DNA of 64,000 nucleotides from an uncultured Alistipes sp. (GTDB taxonomy: Bacteria; Bacteroidota; Bacteroidia; Bacteroidales; Rikenellaceae). Below the pieces are notes generated by a model. That model had not been told where the DNA came from and made no database searches. It was given only the letters and a program-made list of their open reading frames with translations. The DNA lies in assembly GCA_938014215.1 (NCBI GenBank), contig CALLRW010000008.1, forward strand, positions 1-64,000. Reading direction: 5' to 3'. The position numbers were made by a program, and so were the translations under genes. This document shows positions 15,351 through 24,882 of the stretch, in pieces (positions within the stretch are counted from its first letter, which is position 1; each line of letters begins with the position of its first letter).

Positions 15351-17843
15351 GTGCGCAGGGTGGTATCCATAGCCGTTCTGTTGCTGGCCGTCGCGGTGGT
15401 GGCGGCCCGGAGCGGCATGCAGGCTCCCGGGGAGTCCGAGGAGGAGGCGGGGGAGAAGAAACTCATCGACCTGAAGTCGGACCTCACGGCGCCGATCAAA
15501 CCGGGTGATTCGGTCATCTATCTGGTGGGCAACTTCGCCGCGCAGCACAACGGAGCTGTCATCACGTGCGACTCGGCGGTGCGCTACTCCGACATGCGCA
15601 TCGAGTTCTTCGGCAACGTGCTGATCAACAAGAACACGACCTATATCTATGGCGACCGGGCCGAGTATGACGGAACGGTCAACGAGGCGCGCGTCTATTC
15701 GGACATCGTGAAGGTGGTCGACGGCGACGCCACGCTCTACACCTACCAGTTCCTCTTCAATACGAAGTCGAACGTGGGCGAATTTGCCGAGGGCGGCGTG
15801 CTGACCAACCGCGAGAATCTGCTCGAGGCGGTGCGCGGCTACTACTTTGCCGACACGAAGGAGCTGGTGGCGGTGGATCAGGTGGAGATGCGCAACGACG
15901 AGTATGAACTCAAGGGCGACTCGGTGGTCTACAACATGGCCACGGACAACGCCTACTTCTTCGATCGGACGAACATATGGAACCGCGACGGCGACTATCT
16001 CTATGCCGACCGGGGCTCCTACGAGAAGGCCGACACGCTCTATATCATCACGCGCAACGGCTATATCCTGACCGAGAAGCAGGAGATCTGGAGTGACAGC
16101 CTCGATTACTACCGGGCGAAGGATCACGTCATCCTGCGCCACGACCTGCAGCTGGACGATACGGAACACAAGGTGATCGCCTTCGGCGATTACGGCGAGT
16201 ACTGGAAGGAGCCGGGCAATGCCATCCTGACGCGACGTCCGGCGGTGGTGAGCTACGACCTCACGCAGGGCGATTCGCTCTTCATGCGGGCCGACTCGAT
16301 GTTCCTCTTCACGATCAACGAGCAGGCTGAGCGGCGTGCGGCCGAGGCTGCACGGGCCGATTCCGTGGCGCGGGCCGATTCACTGTCGCATCTGCAGGCC
16401 GATTCGCTGGCTGCCGGGCGGCTGGATGGCCTGAAACCCGGTGCCAAGCCGGGCCGCGAGCACGAGTTTGGTCCGCGGACCGATTCGCTGGGACGTCCGC
16501 TGCCGGGGGATCGTCGGAGAGGCCCGAGTGGTGCCGATTCGACGGGACACGTCTCGGGGAGCGATTCGCTGAGCCGCGTCTCGGGAGCCGATTCGTTGGC
16601 CGCGGGCAATGATTCGCTGGCTGCGCCGTCGATCAATCCGCTTGACACGCTGGTCGGGGCGGCCCGCAAGGCCTACCTCAAGGAGCAGGCCCGCAAGCTC
16701 AAGGCCGGGGCCAAAGCCAAGAAGGCCGAGGCGAAGAAGGAACTTTTGGAGCGGATTGCGGCCGAACGCCAGGAGAAGGCCACGGCCAAACTGCTGGCGC
16801 AGAAGGAGCGCGAGGAGGAGCGGCTGAAAAAGCAGCGGCTGAAGGCCGAATCGAAACTGCGGGCGCGTCAGGCCCGTGCCGCCCGCAAGGGCAAGCTGCT
16901 GCCGGTGGACTCGACGGCGCTGCTTGAGTTGCAGGCGCAGATCGACCGCAACATCCTCGAACAGGATTCGCTGATGCGGCTGATGGCCGATTCGCTGGCG
17001 GCCGATACGGTGGCGATGGAGATCCCGGCCGATACGGTCGATTCGCTGGCCGTACCGGCGGACTCGATCTACCGGTTGATGAAGGGATTCCGCGACGTGC
17101 GGATCTTCCGCTCGGACTTCCAGGCCGTTTGCGACTCGATGACGGCCATCAGTACCGACTCGACGATTCACCTCTATATCAACCCCGTGCTGTGGAACCA
17201 GTCGAACCAGATCACCTCGGACGTGATGGATATCTACACGGCCAACCAGCAGCTGACCCATGCCGAATTTGTCGGCACTCCGATGATGGTTTCGCAGCTC
17301 GATACGACACACTACAACCAGGTGGCCGGCAAGCAGATGACGGCGTGGTTCCGCGACAACGAGATCTATCGCGACGATGTGAACGGCAACGCGCAGACGA
17401 TCTACTACATGCAGGACGGCGAGCCGCCCCAGATCACGGGAATGGGTGTCATCGAGAGCGGCGACTGCTCGTTCTATATCGAGGACAAGCAGATCGTGAC
17501 GATCGTCTATCGCAAGGATCCGACGTGGAACATCTATCCGATGGAGAAGATTCCGGCGGATCAGGATCTCTTCCTGAAGGGGTTCAAGTGGGAGGGTTCG
17601 CGACGCCCGACGCAGCAGGATGTCTTCGATCGGTCGATCCGTCCGTCGCAGCGCGAGACGAAGTCGCGGCTGCCCCATCCGTCGTTCCCGCTGCAGCAGG
17701 CGCTCGAGCTGCGCAAGAAGCGTTATGCGGAGGAGGGCCGCTGGAGCGACCGCAACGATCTGGTCGATCCGGCCACGGTGGAGTGGATGCACTCGCTGGG
17801 CTTCGAGGTGGGTCAGCCGCGCGAGTCGGGTCCGAAACTCTGA
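15351..17843 (+). CDS. OstA-like protein (LptA/LptD-type) with charged repeat insert
   Basis: It starts at a GTG three bases after surA and has an N-terminal signal sequence. The 830 residues contain an OstA/LptA-type beta-jellyroll (about 40-300; YLVGNFAAQHNGAVITCDSAVRY) and a C-terminal OstA-like part (about 575-830). These families carry lipopolysaccharide across the periplasm. Between them, residues about 325-560 are low complexity: many DSL/ADSL units from GATTCGCTG-like codons, then an Ala/Lys/Glu-rich stretch that looks like a long helix. The insert is the odd feature. Coupling with SurA supports an outer-membrane biogenesis role. Confidence 0.85.
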   Translation: MRRVVSIAVLLLAVAVVAARSGMQAPGESEEEAGEKKLIDLKSDLTAPIKPGDSVIYLVGNFAAQHNGAVITCDSAVRYSDMRIEFFGNVLINKNTTYIYGDRAEYDGTVNEARVYSDIVKVVDGDATLYTYQFLFNTKSNVGEFAEGGVLTNRENLLEAVRGYYFADTKELVAVDQVEMRNDEYELKGDSVVYNMATDNAYFFDRTNIWNRDGDYLYADRGSYEKADTLYIITRNGYILTEKQEIWSDSLDYYRAKDHVILRHDLQLDDTEHKVIAFGDYGEYWKEPGNAILTRRPAVVSYDLTQGDSLFMRADSMFLFTINEQAERRAAEAARADSVARADSLSHLQADSLAAGRLDGLKPGAKPGREHEFGPRTDSLGRPLPGDRRRGPSGADSTGHVSGSDSLSRVSGADSLAAGNDSLAAPSINPLDTLVGAARKAYLKEQARKLKAGAKAKKAEAKKELLERIAAERQEKATAKLLAQKEREEERLKKQRLKAESKLRARQARAARKGKLLPVDSTALLELQAQIDRNILEQDSLMRLMADSLAADTVAMEIPADTVDSLAVPADSIYRLMKGFRDVRIFRSDFQAVCDSMTAISTDSTIHLYINPVLWNQSNQITSDVMDIYTANQQLTHAEFVGTPMMVSQLDTTHYNQVAGKQMTAWFRDNEIYRDDVNGNAQTIYYMQDGEPPQITGMGVIESGDCSFYIEDKQIVTIVYRKDPTWNIYPMEKIPADQDLFLKGFKWEGSRRPTQQDVFDRSIRPSQRETKSRLPHPSFPLQQALELRKKRYAEEGRWSDRNDLVDPATVEWMHSLGFEVGQPRESGPKL

Positions 17844-18080
17844 CCGGGGGCCGAACTGGGGGGCCGAACTGGGGGGGCCGAAGCATGGGCGACTGGAACT
17901 CGTGGAGCGGAACTCGAGGGCCGGAATGTTGACCGGGGATGGAACTCGGAGCGGTCCGGAATCCGGAAAATGGGATGCAGGCCTGGGAGCTGGAATGCCG
18001 ACCGGAGGCCCGAAACTCTGACCGGAAACCGACCTCCGAAGACCGGAATGCAGACCTGGGGGTCCGAAACCGTGACTGGT
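17832..18080. repeat. Degenerate repeats of the OstA-like gene 3' end
   Basis: CCGAAACTCTGACCGG, which includes the stop codon of the OstA-like gene, recurs exactly: 17832-17847 and 18010-18025. A diverged copy is at about 18064-18079. The space between is filled with related GGCCGAACTGG-like words. No gene is seen here. Confidence 0.65.
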
Positions 18081-18118
18081 GTTAGGGGCGCGTATTGAAT
18101 TTCAAAATAGCTCAATCT

Positions 18119-19828
18119 ATGATACGCCTTATGATGCACCGTCGTTTGGCTCGGACGGCAGCGTTTTGTTTGTTGACATTGTCGCTGGTCGGTTGCGGGG
18201 CCGGTTTTGCAAAATCACCTTCCACGGAGGAGGCACGGGCCCGGCTGAGTCTGCCCGAACATTCCGACAGTACCCGGATGGCTGCAGCCGTGGAGGTTGC
18301 CCGCGTGTGGGGCTTTGTCAAGTATCACCATCCCGCCTATTCATCCCCGGCACGGAACGCCGATGCCGACTATCTCATGCTGCTGGACCGGGTCATGCAG
18401 CATCCCGATTCGTTGCGGGAGGTCTTTTCGGCGTGGATTGCCGAACTGGGACCTTTCGACAAGGCGCGGCCGGCGGATCAGGAAAAGAGGGTGGTTTTCA
18501 ACGATTTCTCCTGGGTCTCAGACACGATGCGCTGGGGCGCATCGCTGAGCCGGACGCTGACGGAGCTCCGGAATGCCGATCCTGGCCGGAACCGCTATGT
18601 CGAACAGACGCCGGTCAATGTCTCCTACATTGAGCCCCAATATGAGAATCTTCCCGACGAGGATGTGGCTTACAGACTGTTGGGCGTGGCCAAATTCTGG
18701 AACGCCGTCGACAGCTATTCGCCCAATCGCAATCTGACGGACCGCCCCTGGGACGAGGTGCTGGCCGACTATACGGCGATGGCATTCGATCGTTCGGTCG
18801 AATTTGCGGCGCTTTACTCCCGGATGGTCTCCGAACTGTGCGATACGCATGTCAATTCGTGGTATATCCCTCTCTTCGGCGGACGCTTCGTGCCGCTTGT
18901 GTGTCGTTTTGCCGAGGAGCGGCTCTTTGTGACCGACACCTGTATGCTGGTTGCGCACGGGCTGCAGGTCGGAGACGAGATCCTTCGGATCGACTCCCTC
19001 CGTCCGATCGACCGCTTGGCGGAACTTGCCCCCTATATTCCCCATTCGAACCGGGCGTCGCTGCTGCGCGACGGCTCCTATGCGTCGCTGCTGACGGCGG
19101 CCGCGAGCGCGCGGATCGACTACCGGCACGACGGGGAGATCCGCACGGAGACCCTTTCGACGGTCGACGGCGAGGCGTTTGTCGGTCGGATCTATGCGTC
19201 CCTCTATAATTCCTCCAGGCCGGCGATGGAGCGGGTCTCCGAGGGGATCGGACTGATCCGGACCGGCAGTTTGACGTGTGACGATGACCGGGAACTGGGC
19301 GAATTTCTGAAGTCCTGCGACAATCTGATCATCGATCTGCGCTCCTATCCGGCCGAGTACGATGTGATCCACAAGCTGTTGCCGAAGTATCTCTTCCCGG
19401 AATCCCGCGAGGCGATGGTCGTGCGGCTGCCGTTGGCCGACCGGCCGGGCGTGATGGAGCAAAGGGTGGTATCGACGGAGCGGACGTCCGACCCCGACCG
19501 GCTGTTCAGCGGACGGGTCGTGCTGCTGGTGGATGGCTGCACGCAGTCGATGGCCGAATACTTCACGATGTTTCTGCAGACGATCCCCGGCGTGTTGACG
19601 ATCGGCAGCCAGACGGCCGGGGCCGACGGCAACGTAACCCGGATCCAGCTGCCCTACGCCTCGTTCAATCTGACGGGACTGGGGGTCCTCTACCCCGACG
19701 GGGTGAATGCCCAGCGCCGCGGTGTGAAGATCGAACGCGTGGTCGAACCGACGGCTGCGGGGCTGATGCGGGGCGAGGACGAGCCGCTGCAAGCGGCAAT
19801 CGACTGCCTCAGGGCTTCGCGCGATTGA
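18119..19828 (+). CDS. S41 family peptidase lipoprotein
   Basis: I choose the ATG at 18119, giving 569 residues; another ATG at 18131 is possible. The N terminus is a lipoprotein signal with LSLVGC, Cys26 from this start. An N-terminal helical region (VARVWGFVKYHHPAY) is typical of Bacteroidetes S41 proteases. A PDZ-like part follows (about 260-310). The catalytic domain has the strand VVLLVDGCTQSMAEYF, whose Ser is the likely nucleophile, followed by TIGSQTAGADGN. Members are C-terminal processing proteases. It is probably anchored in the envelope. Substrate unknown; the gene stands alone. Confidence 0.88.
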   Translation: MIRLMMHRRLARTAAFCLLTLSLVGCGAGFAKSPSTEEARARLSLPEHSDSTRMAAAVEVARVWGFVKYHHPAYSSPARNADADYLMLLDRVMQHPDSLREVFSAWIAELGPFDKARPADQEKRVVFNDFSWVSDTMRWGASLSRTLTELRNADPGRNRYVEQTPVNVSYIEPQYENLPDEDVAYRLLGVAKFWNAVDSYSPNRNLTDRPWDEVLADYTAMAFDRSVEFAALYSRMVSELCDTHVNSWYIPLFGGRFVPLVCRFAEERLFVTDTCMLVAHGLQVGDEILRIDSLRPIDRLAELAPYIPHSNRASLLRDGSYASLLTAAASARIDYRHDGEIRTETLSTVDGEAFVGRIYASLYNSSRPAMERVSEGIGLIRTGSLTCDDDRELGEFLKSCDNLIIDLRSYPAEYDVIHKLLPKYLFPESREAMVVRLPLADRPGVMEQRVVSTERTSDPDRLFSGRVVLLVDGCTQSMAEYFTMFLQTIPGVLTIGSQTAGADGNVTRIQLPYASFNLTGLGVLYPDGVNAQRRGVKIERVVEPTAAGLMRGEDEPLQAAIDCLRASRD

Positions 19829-19918
19829 GCGTCGGCGGACCGGGAGGCGACTGTCTGCCGAGTTTCTGAAAAATTTGAAAAAAGGGAGAAAAGATGAACT
19901 CTTTTCCCCTTTTTTCGT

Positions 19919-19926
19919 TACTTTTG
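19919..19926 (+). promoter_or_regulatory. -7 box (TACTTTTG) for MFS transporter
   Basis: It matches TAnnTTTG, lies 24 bases before the ATG at 19951, and argues against the upstream ATG at 19894. Confidence 0.45.
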
Positions 19927-19950
19927 CGGCCGGTTAATGAGGAAAATTCG

Positions 19951-21108
19951 ATGAAAAAGAGTCTGATAGCGCTGGCCTTCGGTACGCTGGCGCTCGGCAT
20001 GTCGGAATTCGTGATGATGGGCATCCTGCCCGACATCGCCCGCAGCCTGGGGGTTTCGATCCCCGAGGCCGGCCACCTGATCTCGGCCTATGCGCTGGGT
20101 GTCTGCTTCGGAGCGCCGCTCATCGTGCTTGTGGCGCGCAAACGCCCGCTGAAGCAGATCCTGCTGGCCCTGACGGGGTTGATCATTCTGGGCAACTTCT
20201 GTGCAGCCCTTGCCCCCAACTATTGGACGCTGCTGGCGATGCGTTTCGTCTCGGGACTTCCCCACGGCGCCTTCTTCGGCGTGGGGTCGATTGTGGCCGA
20301 ACGGGTGGCCGACGAGGGACGCCGCGCCGAGGCGGTCTCGATCATGGTCGTCGGCATGACCATTGCCAACCTCTTCGGCGTGCCGCTGGGTACCTTCATC
20401 AGCGGGGCCGTGACGTGGCGGGCCACCTTCGCCATCGTCGCCGCCTGGGGGGCCATCGCCACGCTGCTCGTCCGGCTGTGGGTTCCGAAGCTCCCGCCGC
20501 TGCCCGATACGGGGCTCAAGGGGCAGTTCCGCTTCCTGAAGCACGCCGGACCGTGGCTTGTGCTCACCTCGGTGATGCTCGGCAACGGCGGCATCTTCTG
20601 CTGGTACAGCTACGTCAGCCCGCTGATGATCCACACCGCGGGATTCGCCCCCGAGCGGCTGACGCTGATCATCATGCTGGCCGGGTTCGGCATGTTTGCC
20701 GGCAACCTCATCGGCGGCCACTATGCCGATCGCTTCTCGCCCGAGCGGGTCGTGCGCTGCACGCTGGCCGTGGCGACGCTGGCGTTGATCGGCATCTTTT
20801 TCGGGGCACGGATTCCGGCCCTCTCCGTGGGGCTGATGTGCCTGACGACGGGGTGCCTGTTCTGTGTTTCGTCGCCGCAGCAGCTGCTGATTCTCGAGAA
20901 TTCGCGCGGCGGCGAGATGTTCGGTGCGGCACTCGTGCAGGTGGCCTTCAACCTGGGGAATGCCCTGGGGGCCTACATCGGCGGCCTGCCGATCGAACAC
21001 GGACTCGACTATCCCTATACGACGCTGCCCGGCGCCCTCTTCACGCTGCTGGGCATGGCGGCCATTGCCATCTATATCCATAAATATCCACGTCATGCAA
21101 CACGATAA
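19951..21108 (+). CDS. MFS transporter, AraJ-like
   Basis: The 385-residue protein starts at 19951, just after a -7 box. It has about 12 hydrophobic segments. The N terminus (LALGMSEFVMMGILPDIA) and the RFVSGLPHGAFFGVGSIVAERVA segment match the AraJ/YdhP-type drug and sugar efflux branch of the major facilitator superfamily. It would use proton motive force in the inner membrane; the substrate is not predictable. Its last 14 bases overlap the Nudix gene, which suggests translational coupling. Confidence 0.9.
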   Translation: MKKSLIALAFGTLALGMSEFVMMGILPDIARSLGVSIPEAGHLISAYALGVCFGAPLIVLVARKRPLKQILLALTGLIILGNFCAALAPNYWTLLAMRFVSGLPHGAFFGVGSIVAERVADEGRRAEAVSIMVVGMTIANLFGVPLGTFISGAVTWRATFAIVAAWGAIATLLVRLWVPKLPPLPDTGLKGQFRFLKHAGPWLVLTSVMLGNGGIFCWYSYVSPLMIHTAGFAPERLTLIIMLAGFGMFAGNLIGGHYADRFSPERVVRCTLAVATLALIGIFFGARIPALSVGLMCLTTGCLFCVSSPQQLLILENSRGGEMFGAALVQVAFNLGNALGAYIGGLPIEHGLDYPYTTLPGALFTLLGMAAIAIYIHKYPRHATR

Positions 21109-21595
21109 CAGCCAGGAGATCTTCCCGGTGGTCGATGCCACGGGACGGGTCGTCAGCCGGGCTACGCGCGGCGAATGCCACGGCGGTTCGATGCTGCTGC
21201 ACCCGGTGGTGCACCTTCACGTCTTCAACTCCCGCGGGGAGCTCTACCTGCAGCGGCGCCCGCTGTGGAAGGATATCCAGCCCGGACGCTGGGACACGGC
21301 CGTCGGCGGGCACGTCGATTACGGCGAGACGATCGAGGAGGCGTTGCGGCGCGAGGTGCGCGAGGAGCTGGGGATCGTCGATTTTCGTCCCGAAGCCGTT
21401 GCCGTCTACGAATTCCGTTCGGCGCGCGAACGCGAACTGGTGCATGTCTTCCGCACGTGCTACGACGGCGAGATCCGACCGAGTTCGGAGCTTGACGGCG
21501 GCCGCTTCTGGACGCGGCGCGAGATCGAGGAGAGCCTCGGCAAGGGAATCTTCACCCCCAATTTCGAGGGGGAGGTTGCGCGCGTGCTGAAGTAG
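21095..21595 (+). CDS. Nudix hydrolase
   Basis: The ATG at 21095 lies inside the end of the MFS gene and gives 166 residues. The Nudix box fits the GX5EX7REUXEEXGU pattern exactly, with Gly72, Glu78, Arg86, Glu87, Glu90, Glu91 and Gly93 (GHVDYGET, then RREVREELG). The fold follows the usual length. The opening (VVDATGRVVSRATRGECHGG) and the phrase LYLQRRPLWKDIQPGRWD resemble the YfcD branch, itself similar to isopentenyl diphosphate isomerase. The substrate is a nucleoside diphosphate derivative by family only. Confidence 0.92.
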   Translation: MQHDNSQEIFPVVDATGRVVSRATRGECHGGSMLLHPVVHLHVFNSRGELYLQRRPLWKDIQPGRWDTAVGGHVDYGETIEEALRREVREELGIVDFRPEAVAVYEFRSARERELVHVFRTCYDGEIRPSSELDGGRFWTRREIEESLGKGIFTPNFEGEVARVLK

Positions 21596-21632
21596 CGGAC
21601 GGTCCGGCGCGGAAATTGCTTCGGGAGGGGGT

Positions 21633-23129
21633 ATGCAAACTCTCCTGAAACACTGGACGCACGCCCTGCTCGGGTGGCTGGGCGTGACGTCGACCTCCAG
21701 CGATGCGTTGGATCGCTGGGTGGCTTTTGTGCTGGTCCTTCTGGCGGCGCTGATTCTCGATCTCTTTCTGCAGCTGGCTGTTGTGCGCGGTATCCGGCGC
21801 CTGGTCGAACGCACCCGCGTGAAGTGGGACGACAAACTCTTCAGCGTCCCGGTGCTCAACCGTTCGTGCCACGTGCTGATGGCCATCGTGCTGTCGGCCG
21901 TGCTGCCGGTGATCTTCGACGAGCAGACCACGGCCCGCATCGTCGTCGTGCGGCTGACGCAGATCCTCATTGTGGTGACCTTCCTGCGGCTGATCAACGC
22001 CCTGCTCTGCGCGGCGTTCCACATCGTCTCGCTGCGTCCCGACTGGCAGAACAAACCCATCAAGGGGTTGCGGCAGACGGCGCAGGGGTTCTTCACGATC
22101 GTTGCCGTCATCCTGATCGTGGCGATCCTGATCGACAAGTCGCCGGTCAAGCTGCTGACCGGACTCGGGGCCTCGGCGGCGGTGCTGATGCTCGTCTTCC
22201 GCGACAGCATCATGGGATTCGTCTCGGGCATCCAGCTCTCGGCCAACAACATGCTGCAGGTCGGCGACTGGATCTCGGTGCCGAAGTACGGTGCCGACGG
22301 CACGGTCGAGGAGGTCTCGCTCACGACCGTAAAGATCCGCAACTGGGACAATACGCTGGCCATGCTGCCGCCCTACCTGCTGACGACCGACTCCTTCACG
22401 AACTGGCACGCCATGCAGCTCTCGGGCGGGCGGCGCGTCATGCGGTCGGTGTCGATCGACATGACGAGCGTCCACTTCTGCACGCCGGAGATGCTTGCCC
22501 GCTTCCGGCAGATCGACCTGCTGCGCGACTATATCGACCTGACGGAGCGGCGCATCGAGAGCTACAACGCCGCGCACGGCATCGCCCCGGGCGCCCGGAA
22601 GATCAACGGCCTGCACCAGACCAATCTGGGAGTTTTCCGCGCCTATCTGGTGCGCTATCTCGAGGCGGAGGTCCCGGTCAACAAGTCGATGACGCTGATG
22701 GTGCGCCAGCTGCAGCCGACCGAGACGGGCATCCCGATTCAGCTCTATTTCTTTACCGATACGGTGGTCTGGACCGAATACGAAGGGATTCAGTCGGATG
22801 TTTTCGATCATGTGCTGGCAGTGATCCCCGAATTCGGGCTGCGGGTTTTCCAGAGCCCGGCGGGTTCGGACGTTGCGGCGCTCGGGGATTTTCTGCAGGG
22901 CGACGATTCGCAGGACTCCTCCCCGAGGCCGGATCCCTCTCCGGAATCCGAAATCTCTCCGACACCGGCCCCTTCCATGGAATCCGAGTCCTCTCCGTCC
23001 TCTCCGGACCCCGAAACCTCTCAGACACAGACCTCTTCCAAAGAATCCGGTCCCTCTCCGACGTCGGCGACTTCGGGGCGTTCGGGTGCGGCCGGTGCAG
23101 GTGGGCCGGCGTCCGGATCTAAAGCGTGA
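21633..23129 (+). CDS. MscS family mechanosensitive channel, YbdG-like, with Ser/Pro tail
   Basis: The 498 residues hold several N-terminal membrane helices, the MscS pore and beta domain (FRDSIMGFVSGIQLSANNMLQVGDWI, read in pieces, near residues 190-215) and the long soluble domain with LPPYLLTTDSFTNW, like E. coli YbdG. The channel opens under membrane tension to release solutes. After about residue 420 the protein has about 75 residues of almost only Ser, Pro, Glu, Thr, Gly and Ala, which is not part of the family. The final 11 bases overlap the converging transporter gene. The tail may be a recent extension. Confidence 0.9.
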   Translation: MQTLLKHWTHALLGWLGVTSTSSDALDRWVAFVLVLLAALILDLFLQLAVVRGIRRLVERTRVKWDDKLFSVPVLNRSCHVLMAIVLSAVLPVIFDEQTTARIVVVRLTQILIVVTFLRLINALLCAAFHIVSLRPDWQNKPIKGLRQTAQGFFTIVAVILIVAILIDKSPVKLLTGLGASAAVLMLVFRDSIMGFVSGIQLSANNMLQVGDWISVPKYGADGTVEEVSLTTVKIRNWDNTLAMLPPYLLTTDSFTNWHAMQLSGGRRVMRSVSIDMTSVHFCTPEMLARFRQIDLLRDYIDLTERRIESYNAAHGIAPGARKINGLHQTNLGVFRAYLVRYLEAEVPVNKSMTLMVRQLQPTETGIPIQLYFFTDTVVWTEYEGIQSDVFDHVLAVIPEFGLRVFQSPAGSDVAALGDFLQGDDSQDSSPRPDPSPESEISPTPAPSMESESSPSSPDPETSQTQTSSKESGPSPTSATSGRSGAAGAGGPASGSKA

Positions 23130-24780
23130 ACATCAGCAACACCTGGACGGTGATAACGCGCAGGAACATGCAGACGGGGTAGACCGTGGCGTAGGAGACC
23201 GACGGATTGTCGCCCTCGATGGTATCGTTGGCGTAGTTCAGGGCCATGGGGTTGGCCATGCTGCCGCAGAGCAGGCCGGCGACCGAGCCGAAGTCGACCT
23301 TCATGATCCGCAGGGCGAACCATCCGACCAGCACCACCGGTACGAACGTCAGCAGGAATCCCGTTCCGAGCCACAGCAGCCCTTCGGGGCGCATGACCGT
23401 CTCGAAGAAGTGCGTCCCGGCGTCGAGACCCAGGCAGGCCAGATACATCGACAGACCCAGGGCGCGCAGCATGAGGTTGGCGCTCTGCGTCGTGTAGGTG
23501 ATCATGTGCAGACGGGGGCCGAACGTGCCGATCAGGATGCCGACGATGATCGGGCCGCCGGCCAGACCCAGCTTGACGGGGATCGAGATGCCGGGGATCG
23601 AGACGGGGATGCTTCCGAGCGTCAGTCCGAGGATCAGTCCGATGAAGACCGAGACGAGGTTCGGTTCGTTGAGGCTCTTGACGGCGTTGCCGAGGATCTT
23701 CTCGACATTGCGGATGGCCTGGGCCTCGCCCACCACCGTGAGGCGGTCGCCCAACTGCAGCCGCAGGTCGGGCGTGGCGAGCAGCTGCACGCCCGAACGG
23801 TAGACGCGGCTGATGTTGATGCCGAACGAGTTGCGCAGCCGCAGCTGCGAGAGCTTTTTGCCGTTGATCTCGGGACGGGTCACCAGAATCCGCTGGGAGA
23901 TGAGCTGGCTGTCGACCGCATTCCAGTCGATGTTCTCCTTGTTCCAGTCCTTTTTCTCCTGTTCGCCGAAGATCATCCGCAGGGCATCGGCTTCGCCCGG
24001 TGTGGTGATGACCAGGATGACGTCATCCTGCTGGAGGGTCTTGTCCGATGTGGGGATCGAGACCTGTCCGTTGCGCCAGACGCGCGAGATGACGAAGTGG
24101 TGGTGGCTCTGCAGGGCGATGTCGTGGACGCTCTTGCCGAAGAGGGCCGGATTGGTGATGTGGTAGCTGGCGATGAAGACGTTCTTGCGGTGTTCGGCGT
24201 CGGGTCCGGGCAGATCTGACGGCCGTACGAAGAGCTTGCGCATGAAGGCGATGGCCAGAATCACGCCCACGACGCCCAGCGGATAGGTCACGGCACAGCT
24301 CAGTGCCGCCCCGCTGTCGTCCATTCCCATCTGTTTGAGTACCTGTTGGGCGGCACCCAGCGCCGGGGTGTTGGTCGTTGCGCCGCACAGGATGCCCGAC
24401 ATGTCGGACATGCGGATGCCGAAGGCGTAGCTCAGTCCGGCGGCCGCGAGCGTGCCGACGATGATCAGGGCGATGGCCGGCGAGAGGAGCCGCGTCCCCT
24501 CCGAGCGCATCGAGCTGAAGAATCCGGGGCCGACCTGCAGTCCCAGGGCGTAGACGAAGATGATCAGGCCGAAACTCTCGGCATAGGTCAGCATGGCCGG
24601 GTCGAGTTTCAGTCCGAAGTGGCCGGCCAGAATACCCACGAAGAAGATGAAGGCCGTGCCGAGCGAGATGCCGAAGATGCGGATCTTGCCCAACCCGATC
24701 CCGAGCGCGGAGATCAGCGAAATCACCACGACGGCCTGCAGGGCCGAGGGTACGAGAAGCAGGTCTTTAAGCCATTCCAT
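23119..24780 (-). CDS. AspT/YidE/YbjL-type transporter with RCK_C domains
   Basis: The 553-residue protein has two blocks of about five membrane helices flanking two central TrkA-C (RCK_C) regulatory domains at about 195-370. The hydrophobic halves repeat related motifs (GILCGATTNTPAL and GLLCGSMANPMAL), as in the aspartate:alanine exchanger family. These proteins exchange organic anions or amino acids across the inner membrane; the TrkA-C domains sense small ligands. The substrate is not known. The start is the ATG at 24780, preceded on the minus strand by TACTTTTG at 24823-24816. Confidence 0.9.
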   Translation of the reverse strand: MEWLKDLLLVPSALQAVVVISLISALGIGLGKIRIFGISLGTAFIFFVGILAGHFGLKLDPAMLTYAESFGLIIFVYALGLQVGPGFFSSMRSEGTRLLSPAIALIIVGTLAAAGLSYAFGIRMSDMSGILCGATTNTPALGAAQQVLKQMGMDDSGAALSCAVTYPLGVVGVILAIAFMRKLFVRPSDLPGPDAEHRKNVFIASYHITNPALFGKSVHDIALQSHHHFVISRVWRNGQVSIPTSDKTLQQDDVILVITTPGEADALRMIFGEQEKKDWNKENIDWNAVDSQLISQRILVTRPEINGKKLSQLRLRNSFGINISRVYRSGVQLLATPDLRLQLGDRLTVVGEAQAIRNVEKILGNAVKSLNEPNLVSVFIGLILGLTLGSIPVSIPGISIPVKLGLAGGPIIVGILIGTFGPRLHMITYTTQSANLMLRALGLSMYLACLGLDAGTHFFETVMRPEGLLWLGTGFLLTFVPVVLVGWFALRIMKVDFGSVAGLLCGSMANPMALNYANDTIEGDNPSVSYATVYPVCMFLRVITVQVLLMFTL

Positions 24781-24882
24781 CTGTGCGGGTCATTTATTGC
24801 GGGTTGAAAACGGTGCAAAAGTAGGTCAAATTTTTCGTTTTGCCGCCATTTCGGCGTGAAAAGTGCACGCCGTGTGGCGGTT

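Noticed and set aside
18095..18118. TTG start for the S41 peptidase
   Set aside because: ATG at 18119 or 18131 gives a normal lipoprotein signal.
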